This document shows, piece by piece, positions 42,942 to 51,656 of a stretch of 64,000 nucleotides of DNA (positions are counted from its first letter, which is position 1; every line of letters begins with the position of its first letter). The position numbers were made by a program, and so were the translations under genes. Origin of the DNA: Spartobacteria bacterium (GTDB taxonomy: Bacteria > Verrucomicrobiota > Verrucomicrobiia > Chthoniobacterales > UBA10450); assembly GCA_003134765.1 (NCBI GenBank), contig PLCM01000022.1, positions 62,001-126,000 of the forward strand, in the 5' to 3' direction. Below the pieces are notes generated by a model that was given only the letters and a program-made list of their open reading frames with translations, was not told where the DNA came from and did no database searches.

Positions 42942-43724
42942 ATGAAAGCGGTCCATCGCGTCCTCGACCCATTCAAGGGTGAACAGGTCCCTTCGGGTTT
43001 GTGTGCGCTCGCGGTCATGACCAAGGCGCCGGAGGCCGGGCGAGTAAAAACCCGGCTCACACCACCGCTCTTGCCTGAAGAAGCTGCGGCATTGAACACG
43101 TGTTTCCTTCGGGACACCGCGGCTGCGATTGCGCGAACGGCCAGCGGAAAGCGAGCGCAGGGAGTAGCGGTCTACACACCAGTCGGCGCCGAGGCAGCCT
43201 ACACCGGGATTTTACCGGAAGATTTCACGCTGGTGCCGCAACGCGGCGACGCCTTCGGTGACCGGCTCGCAGCGGCGACCGAGGATCTCCTTCGGATCGG
43301 TTTCGATTCGCTGTGCCTGATCGATTCCGATAGCCCGACTTTGCCGGAGGCAGCCTTTGCGCAAGCCGTCGAATTCCTGGCCGGGGCAGAGGACTCTATC
43401 GTTCTCGGTCCGTCAGATGACGGTGGCTATTATTTGATCGGGCTCAGGAAACTGCATCGGCGCGTGTTCGAAGGAATCGACTGGAGCACTGACCGCGTGC
43501 TCGAACAGACGATCGAGGCGGCGCGTGAGATCGATCTTCCGGTGCATCTATTGCCAACCTGGTATGACGTGGATGATCGCGCGACGCTTTCCCGGCTCTG
43601 CCATGAATTTTTTGGCTCGAACGGTAGCGCCAGCCCCGGTTTCGCTGCGCCCTCCACCCGCCAATTTCTCTCCGAGCTCCTCCACCGCGAAGGCCGCCAC
43701 CGAATCTGGCCTAACGAGCCGTAA
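42942..43724 (+). CDS. TIGR04282/DUF2064-family glycosyltransferase-like protein
   Basis: A 260-aa GT-A-fold protein. It has ALAVMTKAPEAGRVKTRLTP at the nucleotide site, LCLIDSDSPTLPEAAFAQAV (DxD-like) and VLGPSDDGGYYLIGLR. This family is known in arsenosugar-type and other small-molecule glycosylation clusters alongside a GT2 gene, which also occurs here. Its stop is 2 bp before the epimerase start. Donor and acceptor are unknown. Confidence 0.87.
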   Translation: MKAVHRVLDPFKGEQVPSGLCALAVMTKAPEAGRVKTRLTPPLLPEEAAALNTCFLRDTAAAIARTASGKRAQGVAVYTPVGAEAAYTGILPEDFTLVPQRGDAFGDRLAAATEDLLRIGFDSLCLIDSDSPTLPEAAFAQAVEFLAGAEDSIVLGPSDDGGYYLIGLRKLHRRVFEGIDWSTDRVLEQTIEAAREIDLPVHLLPTWYDVDDRATLSRLCHEFFGSNGSASPGFAAPSTRQFLSELLHREGRHRIWPNEP

Positions 43725-43726
43725 CT

Positions 43727-44875
43727 ATGAAGATGAACGGAAAACACGCGCTCGTTACCGGTGGCGCGGGCCTCATCGGTTCGCACGTTTCGGATCTGCT
43801 GCGGCGGGAAGGCTGGCGCGTCCGCGTCCTCGACAACCTTGAGCCGCAGACGCATCGCAACGGCAAACCGTCCTGGATCGGAAGCGACGTCGAGTTTATC
43901 GAAGGCGATGTTGCCGATCGCGAGACGATCGCAGCCGCGTTGAAAGGCATCGACGTTGTGTTTCACCAGGCAGCCTACGGCGGTTACATGCCGGAGATTG
44001 CGAAATATGTGTACGTCAACAGCTTCGGCACCGCGCAGATGCTCGAGCTGATCCGCGAAAAAAATCTGCCGATCAAAAAGGTCGTGGTTGCATCATCGCA
44101 GGCGGTCTATAGCGAGGGTGCGGCGACCTGCCCGGAACACGGACTCGTTTTTCCGGAAGTCCGTCCGATTACTCAGCTGCAGCTTGGCGATTGGAATGTG
44201 CATTGCCCGGTCTGCGGCGCCGTGACCACACCCGCGCCGACCCCCGAGCGCGCGCCGGTCGGCGGGGAAACCGTTTATGGCCTGACGAAGGTGGACCAGG
44301 AAAAGCTTGTCCTGCTTTGGGGCAAACAAATCGGGATTCCCACGGTCGCGCTGCGATATTCCTGCACTTACGGGCCGCGCCAATCCATCTTCAATCCCTA
44401 CACCGGCGTCATCGCGATTTTCTGCACCCGGCTGCTGAACGATCTTCCGCCGGTCCTTTACGAAGATGGCGAACAGACGCGTGATTTCTCATTCGTGGAA
44501 GACATCGCACAAGCGAACCTCCTCGCCGCCGAAAGCGACAAGCTCGATGGCTTGCCGGTCAACGTCGGCAGCGGCGAAGGCGTCAGCATTCGGAAGATCG
44601 CGGAGCAAATTTCCGACGCGCTCGATATTCGGATCGCGCCGGAAGTGAACAGCGAATTTCGCCCGGGCGAGATGCGACATCTGACGAGCGATACCGGGCG
44701 AATCCGCGTAGCCGGTTACGAACCGAAGGTCGATCTTGCCACCGGCATCCGGCGTTATCTTGATTGGATCCGTCAACAGGCGGACGTGCGCGATTATTTC
44801 AGCGAAGCCGCGAACATTCTCCGCAGCAAAGGCATCGTTCATCGCGTAAAGTCGCGCGGTGAGCGAGGCTGTTAA
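43727..44875 (+). CDS. Extended-SDR sugar epimerase (dTDP-L-rhamnose 4-epimerase-like)
   Basis: A 382-aa NAD-dependent epimerase. It has the dinucleotide motif VTGGAGLIGSHVSDLL, FHQAAYGGYMPE, the Ser in VVASSQAVYSEG, the YxxxK motif VYGLTKVDQEK, and RYSCTYGPRQS. A cysteine insert (CPEHG at about 130, CPVCG at about 155) is shared with dTDP-L-rhamnose 4-epimerases. It overlaps the MgtE-like gene by 17 bp and belongs to the rightward sugar cluster. Confidence 0.87.
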   Translation: MKMNGKHALVTGGAGLIGSHVSDLLRREGWRVRVLDNLEPQTHRNGKPSWIGSDVEFIEGDVADRETIAAALKGIDVVFHQAAYGGYMPEIAKYVYVNSFGTAQMLELIREKNLPIKKVVVASSQAVYSEGAATCPEHGLVFPEVRPITQLQLGDWNVHCPVCGAVTTPAPTPERAPVGGETVYGLTKVDQEKLVLLWGKQIGIPTVALRYSCTYGPRQSIFNPYTGVIAIFCTRLLNDLPPVLYEDGEQTRDFSFVEDIAQANLLAAESDKLDGLPVNVGSGEGVSIRKIAEQISDALDIRIAPEVNSEFRPGEMRHLTSDTGRIRVAGYEPKVDLATGIRRYLDWIRQQADVRDYFSEAANILRSKGIVHRVKSRGERGC

Positions 44876-45875
44876 GATCCCCGATTTCGCTTCGTCCATC
44901 GTCGAGCACGCCCGGAAGGATTTTCCGCTTCTGGATGCCGGGATGAGCGTGGCCGAGGCGCTCGACCGAATCCGGCGCGAAGGCGTGGGGGAACGCGTCA
45001 TTTATTTCTTCGCGATCGATGCGGCGGAACGTCTTGTTGGGGTTTTGCCGACACGGCGGCTGCTGACCGCGCCACTCGAGACACGGCTCGAGGAAATCAT
45101 GGTGCGGCGCGTGGTTGCGATCCCGGCGAGCGCCACCGTCCTGGAAGCCTGCGAATTTTTCGTTCTCTACAAATTCTTCGCCTTTCCGGTAGTGGATGAG
45201 CAACGACGTGTCGTCGGGGTCGTCGATGTCAGTCTGTTCGCGGAAGAAATGCTGGAGGCCGGCGATCGGGAAGAGGAACGCCGAAGCGTCGCGCATGTCG
45301 CCGATGATGTTTTCGAGGCGCTCGGTTTCCGCCTGGCCCAGATTCGGGGCGCGTCGCCCTGGCGGGTTTTTCGTTACCGCTTTCCCTGGTTGCTCGCCAC
45401 CGTCGCGGCCGGCACCGCCTGCGCCCTGCTCGCGGGTGTCTTTGAAACGACGCTCGCCGGCAGTCTCGTGATCGCCTTTTTTCTCACGATGGTGCTCGGG
45501 CTCAATGAGAGCGTCAGCATGCAATCAATGACACTGACGATCCAGGCGCTCCGCGCGAACACCCTGACGCGTCGCTGGTTTCTCCATAATCTTCGGCGCG
45601 AAATTGCGACCGCCGTCTTGCTCGGGCTGGCGTGCGGCCTTCTGGTCGGCGCGATTGTCTGGATCTGGCGGCAGGACGCCAGGGGGGCGGCGGTCATCGG
45701 CGGCAGCATCGCGTTCTCCCTGGTGACCGCGTGCTTGTTCGGCTTCAGCGTTCCGTCACTTTTACATTGGTTGAAATTGGATCCGAAAATCGCCGCCGGG
45801 CCGGTCACTCTCGCCGTCACCGATTTCTGTGCGCTCGCGTTTTATTTCTCTCTCGCCTGGATGGTTCTGGGATGA
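44859..45875 (+). CDS. MgtE-like divalent-cation channel with CBS pair
   Basis: A 338-aa protein with two CBS motifs (MSVAEALDRIRREGVGERVIYFFAIDAAERLVGVLPT and EIMVRRVVAIPASATVLEACEFFVLYKFFAFPVVDEQRRVVGVVDV). The MgtE membrane domain follows, including LNESVSMQSMTLTIQAL and the C-terminal VTLAVTDFCALAFYFSLA with the pore Asp. The N-terminal MgtE helical domain seen in typical MgtE is absent. It probably transports Mg2+ gated by the CBS module. The start is a GTG inside the epimerase end. Confidence 0.85.
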   Translation: MSEAVKIPDFASSIVEHARKDFPLLDAGMSVAEALDRIRREGVGERVIYFFAIDAAERLVGVLPTRRLLTAPLETRLEEIMVRRVVAIPASATVLEACEFFVLYKFFAFPVVDEQRRVVGVVDVSLFAEEMLEAGDREEERRSVAHVADDVFEALGFRLAQIRGASPWRVFRYRFPWLLATVAAGTACALLAGVFETTLAGSLVIAFFLTMVLGLNESVSMQSMTLTIQALRANTLTRRWFLHNLRREIATAVLLGLACGLLVGAIVWIWRQDARGAAVIGGSIAFSLVTACLFGFSVPSLLHWLKLDPKIAAGPVTLAVTDFCALAFYFSLAWMVLG

Positions 45876-46591
45876 TCTCGGTAATCATCCCAGCCCTGAA
45901 CGAAGAAGAGCCGATCGCTGCGGTGGTGCGCGATTGCCTCACGACCGGTTTGCCTGCCGAAGTCATCGTGGTGGACAACGGCAGCACCGATCGGACAGCG
46001 GACCAGGCGCAAGCGGCGGGCGCGAAAATTGTGTCGGAGCCGACGCCCGGGTATGGCCGCGCCTGTGCTCGCGGGATTCGCTCTTTGTCGTCCGAATGTG
46101 ACATCGTTGTCTTTCTCGATGGCGATGGCAGCGATTGTCCCGAGTTCATGCCGCAACTCGTCGAAACGATCCGGCGTGGCGAACAGGATTTCGTGATCGG
46201 TTCGCGCACCCGTGGAAAGCGCGAGCCCGGCAGCATGAATTTCCAACAAGTCTTTGCCGGTCGCGTCGCCGGCCTTCTTCTGCGTTTGCTTTACGGGGTT
46301 CGCTATTCCGACATGTGCCCGTTCCGCGCGATTCGGCGGGACGCGCTCAAACAGCTCGGAATGAAAGAGCCCACCTACGGTTGGAACCTCGAAATGCAGA
46401 TGCGCGCCGCGCGGGCGCGCCTGCGCATTCTCGAAGTGCCGGTAAATCATCGCTGCCGCACCGGCGGCGAATCGAAAGTATCCGGGACCTTGCGCGGAAC
46501 CTTCGTCGCCGGCATCCGGATCGTGGCGACGCTGTTTCGCGTCGCAATGGAACGGAATGGAGCCGGCCGGCCCCCAGGCCGGACAGGCTGA
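45872..46591 (+). CDS. Family 2 glycosyltransferase (dolichyl-phosphate-mannosyltransferase-like)
   Basis: A 239-aa GT2 enzyme. It shows SVIIPALNEEEPIAAVV, VIVVDNGSTDRTAD, the metal-binding VVFLDGDGSD, FVIGSRTRGKREPGS and YGWNLEMQMRAARARLRILEVPV. These resemble polyprenyl-phosphate glycosyltransferases. No C-terminal membrane helix is present. The ATG overlaps the MgtE-like stop (ATGA). With the DUF2064 and epimerase genes it suggests a glycolipid or glycoside pathway. Confidence 0.88.
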   Translation: MISVIIPALNEEEPIAAVVRDCLTTGLPAEVIVVDNGSTDRTADQAQAAGAKIVSEPTPGYGRACARGIRSLSSECDIVVFLDGDGSDCPEFMPQLVETIRRGEQDFVIGSRTRGKREPGSMNFQQVFAGRVAGLLLRLLYGVRYSDMCPFRAIRRDALKQLGMKEPTYGWNLEMQMRAARARLRILEVPVNHRCRTGGESKVSGTLRGTFVAGIRIVATLFRVAMERNGAGRPPGRTG

Positions 46592-46674
46592 AGGACCCAA
46601 CGGCTCGAGGGCGAGCCGTCTCCAGAGCGGAGGAATTTGATTCCGTCTCTCGATCGTCCTTGTAAACTTGCGGC

Positions 46675-48219
46675 ATGACTCGCCGCCGTGCTCTCGGCAC
46701 TGGATTTCTTGCAGGCTTCGTTGCCGGCCTCCTCATGACGGTCACGATGCTCTTGCTCGCCTCGCTTTTTGGCGTCGCGACCCCGCTCGTGATCTTCGGC
46801 GATCGGCTCTCGGTTTTCATCCCGGCCGACACGTTTCTTTCGTTGATGGGACGCGTCGGCGGTTACAACCACATGAAACAACTTGGCGTCAGTTCCGTCA
46901 TCGCAGGACAGCTTCTCGTCGGAGGTTTCGGAGGAATGATTTACGGCCTGGTCATGCGCTCCGGGAAAAGCAGGTTCGCCGTCACCAGTTTTGTCTTTGT
47001 CCTTCTGCCGCTCGCGGTTGTCGCGATTTTCCTGTGGCCAGTCCTCGGCACCCATTATCTCGGGCTGCCGATCAACCGCGGGAGTGTCGTGACCCTCGGC
47101 GGATTATTGGCCGCGTTCCTGGTTTTCGAGCGCTCGCTCGTTCTTCTCTTCCGTTTCATCACGCGGCCCCGGATTCAAATTAACGATCAGGAATTTAGCC
47201 CGCCGATTGGACGCCGCGCGTTGCTGGCGAGCGTCCTCGCTTTGCTTGCGGCCGGGGGAGGCGCCGAGCTTCTCCGGCGACTCTATCGCATCGCGACCTT
47301 CAGCTACGACGGCACGCAGTACAAGGGGCGCATTGTCCAACCGATCACGCCTAACGACCAATTCTACTGCGTGACAAAGAACGTCGTCGATCCGCAGGTG
47401 AATCCCGCGTTCTGGCGGCTGGAGATCACCGGCCTTGTCAAAGCGCGCCAGACCTATCGGCTCGATCGGCTCAAGTCGCTTCCCGCAGTCGAACAAGAGA
47501 CGACTCTTATGTGCATCAGCAACGGGCTCGATGCCGGGCTGATGAGCAACGCCTTGTGGAAAGGGGTGCCGATGAACGTGCTCTTGAATGCAGCCTCGCC
47601 CCTTCCCAGCGCCGCGAAAGTGCGCCTGCACGGTGTCGACAATTACACCGACACGTTTCCGCTCGAGAAGGCGATGGACCCGACCACGCTCGTTGTTTAC
47701 GAGATGGACGGACAACCATTGCCCGATCGCCACGGTTTTCCGGCACGCGTGATCGTCCCCGGTTATTTCGGCGAGAAACATGTGAAATGGATCACGCGCA
47801 TCGAGGTGGCCGACGAAAGCGCGATTGGATTTTATGAGAAACAGGGCTGGGGGCCGGATTTCATTGTGCCCACTCGTTCGCGGTTCGATCAGCCGGACAA
47901 TTATTCTACTTTCCGCAGCGACGCAGCGGCCAACGGTATCGCCCTGCGCGGCGTTGCCTTCGGTGGGGATCGCGGGATTTCTCGCGTCGAAGTCAGCGTT
48001 GATGACGGCGCAACGTGGCGGGAAGCGAAGCTCGATTATCCCGGGACGAAATTGACCTGGGTACTCTGGAGCTACGATTGGCGGCCCGCAGGTCCGGACA
48101 ATTATACGCTGGTTGTCCGTGCGACCGACGGCGAAGGCGAGGTTCAGGAATGGGATGAAGAGCGGCCGTTCAAATCAGGCACCACCGGATTTCACAAGAT
48201 CACGGTTTATGTGACCTGA
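46675..48219 (+). CDS. Membrane-anchored molybdopterin oxidoreductase (sulfite oxidase-like)
   Basis: A 514-aa protein. The N-terminal ~170 residues contain four or five hydrophobic helices (TGFLAGFVAGLLMTVTMLLLAS, AGQLLVGGFGGMIYGLVM, FVFVLLPLAVVAIFLW). The sulfite-oxidase fold follows: FYCVTKNVVDPQVNPAFWRLEITGLV, and TLMCISNGLDAGLMSNALWKGVPMN with the Mo-ligand Cys. YEMDGQPLPDRHGFPARVIVPGYFGEKHVKWI and the dimerisation domain (RVEVSVDDGATWREAKLD) come next. Substrate and electron acceptor are unknown. Confidence 0.88.
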   Translation: MTRRRALGTGFLAGFVAGLLMTVTMLLLASLFGVATPLVIFGDRLSVFIPADTFLSLMGRVGGYNHMKQLGVSSVIAGQLLVGGFGGMIYGLVMRSGKSRFAVTSFVFVLLPLAVVAIFLWPVLGTHYLGLPINRGSVVTLGGLLAAFLVFERSLVLLFRFITRPRIQINDQEFSPPIGRRALLASVLALLAAGGGAELLRRLYRIATFSYDGTQYKGRIVQPITPNDQFYCVTKNVVDPQVNPAFWRLEITGLVKARQTYRLDRLKSLPAVEQETTLMCISNGLDAGLMSNALWKGVPMNVLLNAASPLPSAAKVRLHGVDNYTDTFPLEKAMDPTTLVVYEMDGQPLPDRHGFPARVIVPGYFGEKHVKWITRIEVADESAIGFYEKQGWGPDFIVPTRSRFDQPDNYSTFRSDAAANGIALRGVAFGGDRGISRVEVSVDDGATWREAKLDYPGTKLTWVLWSYDWRPAGPDNYTLVVRATDGEGEVQEWDEERPFKSGTTGFHKITVYVT

Positions 48220-48223
48220 TATT

Positions 48224-48310
48224 CGGAGGGATGTGCTTCTGCACGTCCCAAACTTTTTCATGTGGCAAGCTGGGGGCAGAAAATCGGACGTGCAGAAGCA
48301 CGTCCCTCCG
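48224..48310. repeat. 25-bp-stem inverted repeat, GGAGGG...CCCTCC type
   Basis: The arms 48224-48248 and 48286-48310 pair over 25 bp with one G.T-type mismatch (CGGAGGGATGTGCTTC... / ...GCACGTCCCTCCG). It lies between convergent genes and is a bidirectional-terminator candidate. Confidence 0.75.
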
Positions 48311-48317
48311 AGTCGGA

Positions 48318-49112
48318 TTATTTCTGGCAACGAGGACACCAGGCGGTGGTCCGGCCGCCGATCATCTGTTTCCGCAAGGGCGTGCGGTGGCGTGGGCAAA
48401 CGCCATCGCGCTTCCATTTTTGGTGGATCAGCCAATTGCACGGCGGGTCGGAAAAACTCGGACCGATGATGCGCAGCGATTCGCTCGCGACGAAGCGAGT
48501 CTCCCGGAAGAGGCGCGCCCGTTGGGATGCGGATAGCGCGCCGGCCGCCGTTAACGGGGCGATTTTCGCGCGCCAAAGAATTTCGTCGGCCATCCAATTG
48601 CCGATCCCGGCGAAACCGCTTTGGAGAAGCAACACCGACTTCACCGGCGCCCGGGCATGGCGACGGAGAAACGAGTCGAGAAATTTTCGATCGAATAATT
48701 CGGACGCAATATCTGGTCCTCCGGCGCGCCACCAGGGTGGCGGGGATGTTCCGTGATGAAACCGAACACGGCCGAAGAGCCGGGCATCGCCAAAAATCAG
48801 GGTGCGCTTCGTCTGATGCAAAGCGAGGTGGTCATGGTTTTCCGGGGAAAATCCAGGGGGCTCGGCGCGCAACTTTCCGGTCATCCCAAGATGGATCCCG
48901 ATCCAATTTCCACCGGAAAATTCGAACAGCATTTGTTTTCCCCAGGCGACCGAGCGCAGAAACCGGCGACCGGTTACCTCGCGCGCCAGTGTCCGGGGGT
49001 TCGAGCCCCGAAAGACTCGTTTTTGCCCGTGGAGTTGCACGCGCACGATTTTCTGGCCGATCCCGCAATCCCATTGCCGGCGATAAAATTCGACTTCGGC
49101 CAGCTCAGGCAT
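48318..49112 (-). CDS. mutM: Formamidopyrimidine-DNA glycosylase family repair enzyme
   Basis: A 264-aa Fpg/Nei enzyme that removes oxidised bases. The N-terminus PELAEVEFYRR keeps the catalytic Pro and Glu (the usual fifth residue Pro is Ala). Other motifs are GIHLGMTGKL, GFAGIGNWMADEILWRAKI and the zinc finger CPRHRTPLRKQMIGGRTTAWCPRCQ, in which one Cys of the first pair is His-associated (CPRH). Whether it is Fpg or Nei cannot be fixed. Confidence 0.85.
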   Translation of the reverse strand: MPELAEVEFYRRQWDCGIGQKIVRVQLHGQKRVFRGSNPRTLAREVTGRRFLRSVAWGKQMLFEFSGGNWIGIHLGMTGKLRAEPPGFSPENHDHLALHQTKRTLIFGDARLFGRVRFHHGTSPPPWWRAGGPDIASELFDRKFLDSFLRRHARAPVKSVLLLQSGFAGIGNWMADEILWRAKIAPLTAAGALSASQRARLFRETRFVASESLRIIGPSFSDPPCNWLIHQKWKRDGVCPRHRTPLRKQMIGGRTTAWCPRCQK

Positions 49113-49151
49113 CGCGCAAAATAGCTGACGCTCCGAAACTGTCGATCTCGC

Positions 49152-49219
49152 GCGCTGTAGCCGCGGCGCTCAGTCGCCGCGAATGCCGGACGCCTCGACA
49201 AGCGAGGCGGCTACAGCGC
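49152..49219. repeat. GCTGTAGCCGC...GCGGCTACAGC inverted repeat
   Basis: The 13-bp arms 49152-49164 and 49207-49219 are exact reverse complements. It is a member of the GCTACAG family and lies upstream of trxB between divergent genes. Confidence 0.75.
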
Positions 49220-49253
49220 CCGCAAAAAGTTGCGCCGTGTGCTAGGTTTACGC

Positions 49254-50177
49254 ATGGAGAAAGTGATCATTGTAGGCAGCGGGTGCGCAGGATTGACGGC
49301 CGCGATTTACGCCGCGCGCGCGAATTTGAGTCCGCTCGTCCTCGAAGGCCGCCAGCCGGGTGGCCAACTTTCGACCACGACAATGGTCGAGAATTTCCCT
49401 GGATTCCCCGACGGTATCGATGGCCCGCAGCTCATCATCAACATGCACGAACAGGCGGAGAAATTCGGCGCGCGGTTTGCCTACTCCGAAGTGACCGATT
49501 TCGACCCGAAGCCCGACCACGTTCGCATCAAGGCGGACGATGAATGGCTCGAGACCCGCGCCCTGATCGTGGCGAGCGGCGCCTCGGCGCGCTGGCTCGG
49601 TTTGGAGAATGAAGAAAAGCTCGTCGGGCATGGACTCACGTCGTGCGCCACCTGCGATGGCGCGTTTTACCGGGATGTGCCGGTCTGCGTGATCGGTGGC
49701 GGCGATTCCGCGGCCGAGGAAGCGCTCTTTCTGACCCGGTTCGCCTCGAAAGTTTATCTGATCCATCGTCGCGATGCCCTGCGCGCCTCGAAAATAATGG
49801 CCGACCGCGTCCTGGCCTGTGAAAAAATCGAACCGCTTTGGAACACGGTGGTGACCCGATACATTCCCGACGAGAAAAACGAGATGCGGGCGGTGAGGTT
49901 GCGAAGTGTCCTCACCCACGAAGAACGCGATCTGCCGGTCGCATGCGTCTTCGTTGCGATCGGGCACGACCCAAATACAAAGGCGTTCCAGGGTAAACTT
50001 GAAACCGATCCGGACGGGTATCTCCTCGTCAGGCATCTGGCCGAGAGCAAACATCCGGGAGTCTTCATTGCCGGCGATGTGGCGGACCGCGTTTACAAAC
50101 AGGCGATCACCGCGGCCGGCTCAGGTTGCGCGGCGGCGATGGAAGCGGAGAAATACTTGGGCGCTCTGGGAAAGTAA
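49254..50177 (+). CDS. trxB: Thioredoxin reductase
   Basis: A 307-aa FAD/NADPH enzyme. It has VIIVGSGCAGLTAAIYAARA, GGQLSTTTMVENFPGFPDG, the redox motif SCATCDGAFYRD (CxxC), VCVIGGGDSAAEEA, and PGVFIAGDVADRVYKQAITAAGSGC. It keeps thioredoxin reduced. The start MEKVIIVG at 49254 is preferred over a frame 8 codons longer. Confidence 0.93.
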   Translation: MEKVIIVGSGCAGLTAAIYAARANLSPLVLEGRQPGGQLSTTTMVENFPGFPDGIDGPQLIINMHEQAEKFGARFAYSEVTDFDPKPDHVRIKADDEWLETRALIVASGASARWLGLENEEKLVGHGLTSCATCDGAFYRDVPVCVIGGGDSAAEEALFLTRFASKVYLIHRRDALRASKIMADRVLACEKIEPLWNTVVTRYIPDEKNEMRAVRLRSVLTHEERDLPVACVFVAIGHDPNTKAFQGKLETDPDGYLLVRHLAESKHPGVFIAGDVADRVYKQAITAAGSGCAAAMEAEKYLGALGK

Positions 50178-50214
50178 TCGCGATTGCCAATTGTCGAATG
50201 CCGAGTGCCGATTG

Positions 50215-50481
50215 ATGACAACAGCCGAGCTAAAGGCGCGCACGAAGGAATTTGCTCTTCGCGTTATTCGGTTGGTGGATGCGCTTCCGAACAGCGTTAA
50301 GGGGCGGGCGATTGCAAATCAAATCATGCGGAGCGCGACATGGGTCGCTGCGAATTACCGCGCTGCGTGTCGGGCTAGATCGCGCGGAGAGCCGTTGCGA
50401 AAGGACGCGAACGAACTGGTCGCAATCATGGCCGCGTCCCGAAAATCGGCAGTCGCCAATCGGAAATCGGCAATTCCTTGA
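50215..50481 (+). pseudogene. Four-helix-bundle protein (TIGR02436-like) with apparent internal deletion
   Basis: The 88-aa frame matches the beginning (LKARTKEFALRVIRLVDALP, GRAIANQIMRSATWVAANYRAACRARSR) and the end (EPLRKDANELVAIMAASRKSA) of four-helix-bundle proteins. These are normally about 120 residues. The middle part (usually EFI...LGxVxEEADET..WLELL) is missing although the frame is open. The SSU-associated family has no known activity, and this copy probably lacks a complete bundle. Flanking short CCGATTG/CGGCAAT words suggest it sits in repeat-rich DNA. Confidence 0.65.
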
Positions 50482-51656
50482 AGATCTGTGACCTGACCCA
50501 GTTTTACTCTCCGCTCAGCGGCGGAGTGAAACGCTATGTCCACGAAAAGGCTGGCTACATTCGCAACGAAACCAGCGACGAACACGTCCTCATTGTTCCA
50601 GGGGAAAAAACAGAGCGGGCTGGCGACGATCGTTCGCGTATCTATTCGATTCGTTCGCCGCTGATCTCGCGCACGGCACGTTATCGCGCCCTTCTCGATC
50701 TGCGCAGCGTCGGAGAAATCCTGGAACGCGAACAGCCGGATATCATTGAGTCGAGCGATCCGTATCAGGTGGGGTGGAAGGCGATTGCTTTTGGAAAATC
50801 CACGCGCACTCCGGTCGTGGCGTTTTATCATTCGCATTTTCCGGAGGCCTATCTGCGCGGCGCTTCGAAACTCCTCGGCCGGCGCGCCGGAAAATCACTC
50901 ATGTCGGCGGCGCAGCGCTACGTGCGCAAAATGTATAACCGGTTCGAAGCCACCTTCGTTCCCTCCGAGCCGTTGGCGCAGATCCTGGAAACGTGGGGGG
51001 TGCGAAACACGCGGCTGGTCCGGCTTGGGGTTAATACCGACAACTTCCGTCCCGAACCGGACGATTCCACGGAGAGCCGACAAAAGCTCGAAGTTACTCC
51101 CGGCCAAAAACTCCTTCTCTACGTGGGCCGGCTGGCGCCGGAAAAAAATACGGCGGCTCTTTTTGAATCGTTCCGCATTCTGGCCACCCGCCGGCCCGGC
51201 GAATTCCGGCTGTTGATCATTGGAGACGGACCGGAACGACCGCAGTTGCGACGCGTTCAGGCGGAGACGGAAGGGGTGACCTGGCTGCAGTATTGCACTG
51301 ATCCGCTTGAACTGGCGCGCTACTATCGCGCCGCCGACGTGTTTGTTCATCCGGGTATGCAGGAAACGTTTGGATTAGTCGCGCTGGAGAGTCAGGCCTG
51401 CGGAACGCCGGTCGTCGGCATTCGCGGTTCGCGGCTTGATGGGATCATCCTGCACGACCAGGAAAACTGGGCGCAGGAGAACAATCCGGAGGCGTTGGCG
51501 GCCGCGGTCGACCGATTTACGGCGCAAAATCTCCGGGCGATTGGACTGGCCTCGACGGAGCGGGCGGCCGCGGAATACGCCTGGCCGGTCGTTTTCGCGC
51601 GACTGTTTTGCATTTACCGTGAGGTCTGCGCAAACTACAGACGGTCAAGGCCATGA
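50478..51656 (+). CDS. Family 4 glycosyltransferase
   Basis: A 392-aa GT4 enzyme of GT-B fold. It has an N-terminal FYSPLSGGVKRYVHEKAG, the N-domain end VVAFYHSHFPEAYL, the nucleotide-sugar site LLLYVGRLAPEKNTAALFES, and VHPGMQETFGLVALESQACGTPVVG (E-x7-E). The start is a TTG overlapping the previous frame's end (MKICDLTQ). An ATGA overlap couples it to the GNAT gene. Confidence 0.88.
   Translation: MKICDLTQFYSPLSGGVKRYVHEKAGYIRNETSDEHVLIVPGEKTERAGDDRSRIYSIRSPLISRTARYRALLDLRSVGEILEREQPDIIESSDPYQVGWKAIAFGKSTRTPVVAFYHSHFPEAYLRGASKLLGRRAGKSLMSAAQRYVRKMYNRFEATFVPSEPLAQILETWGVRNTRLVRLGVNTDNFRPEPDDSTESRQKLEVTPGQKLLLYVGRLAPEKNTAALFESFRILATRRPGEFRLLIIGDGPERPQLRRVQAETEGVTWLQYCTDPLELARYYRAADVFVHPGMQETFGLVALESQACGTPVVGIRGSRLDGIILHDQENWAQENNPEALAAAVDRFTAQNLRAIGLASTERAAAEYAWPVVFARLFCIYREVCANYRRSRP

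Noticed and set aside
48226..48756. Overlapping plus-strand frames between the sulfite-oxidase-like gene and trxB
   Set aside because: They are antisense to mutM and begin in an inverted repeat.
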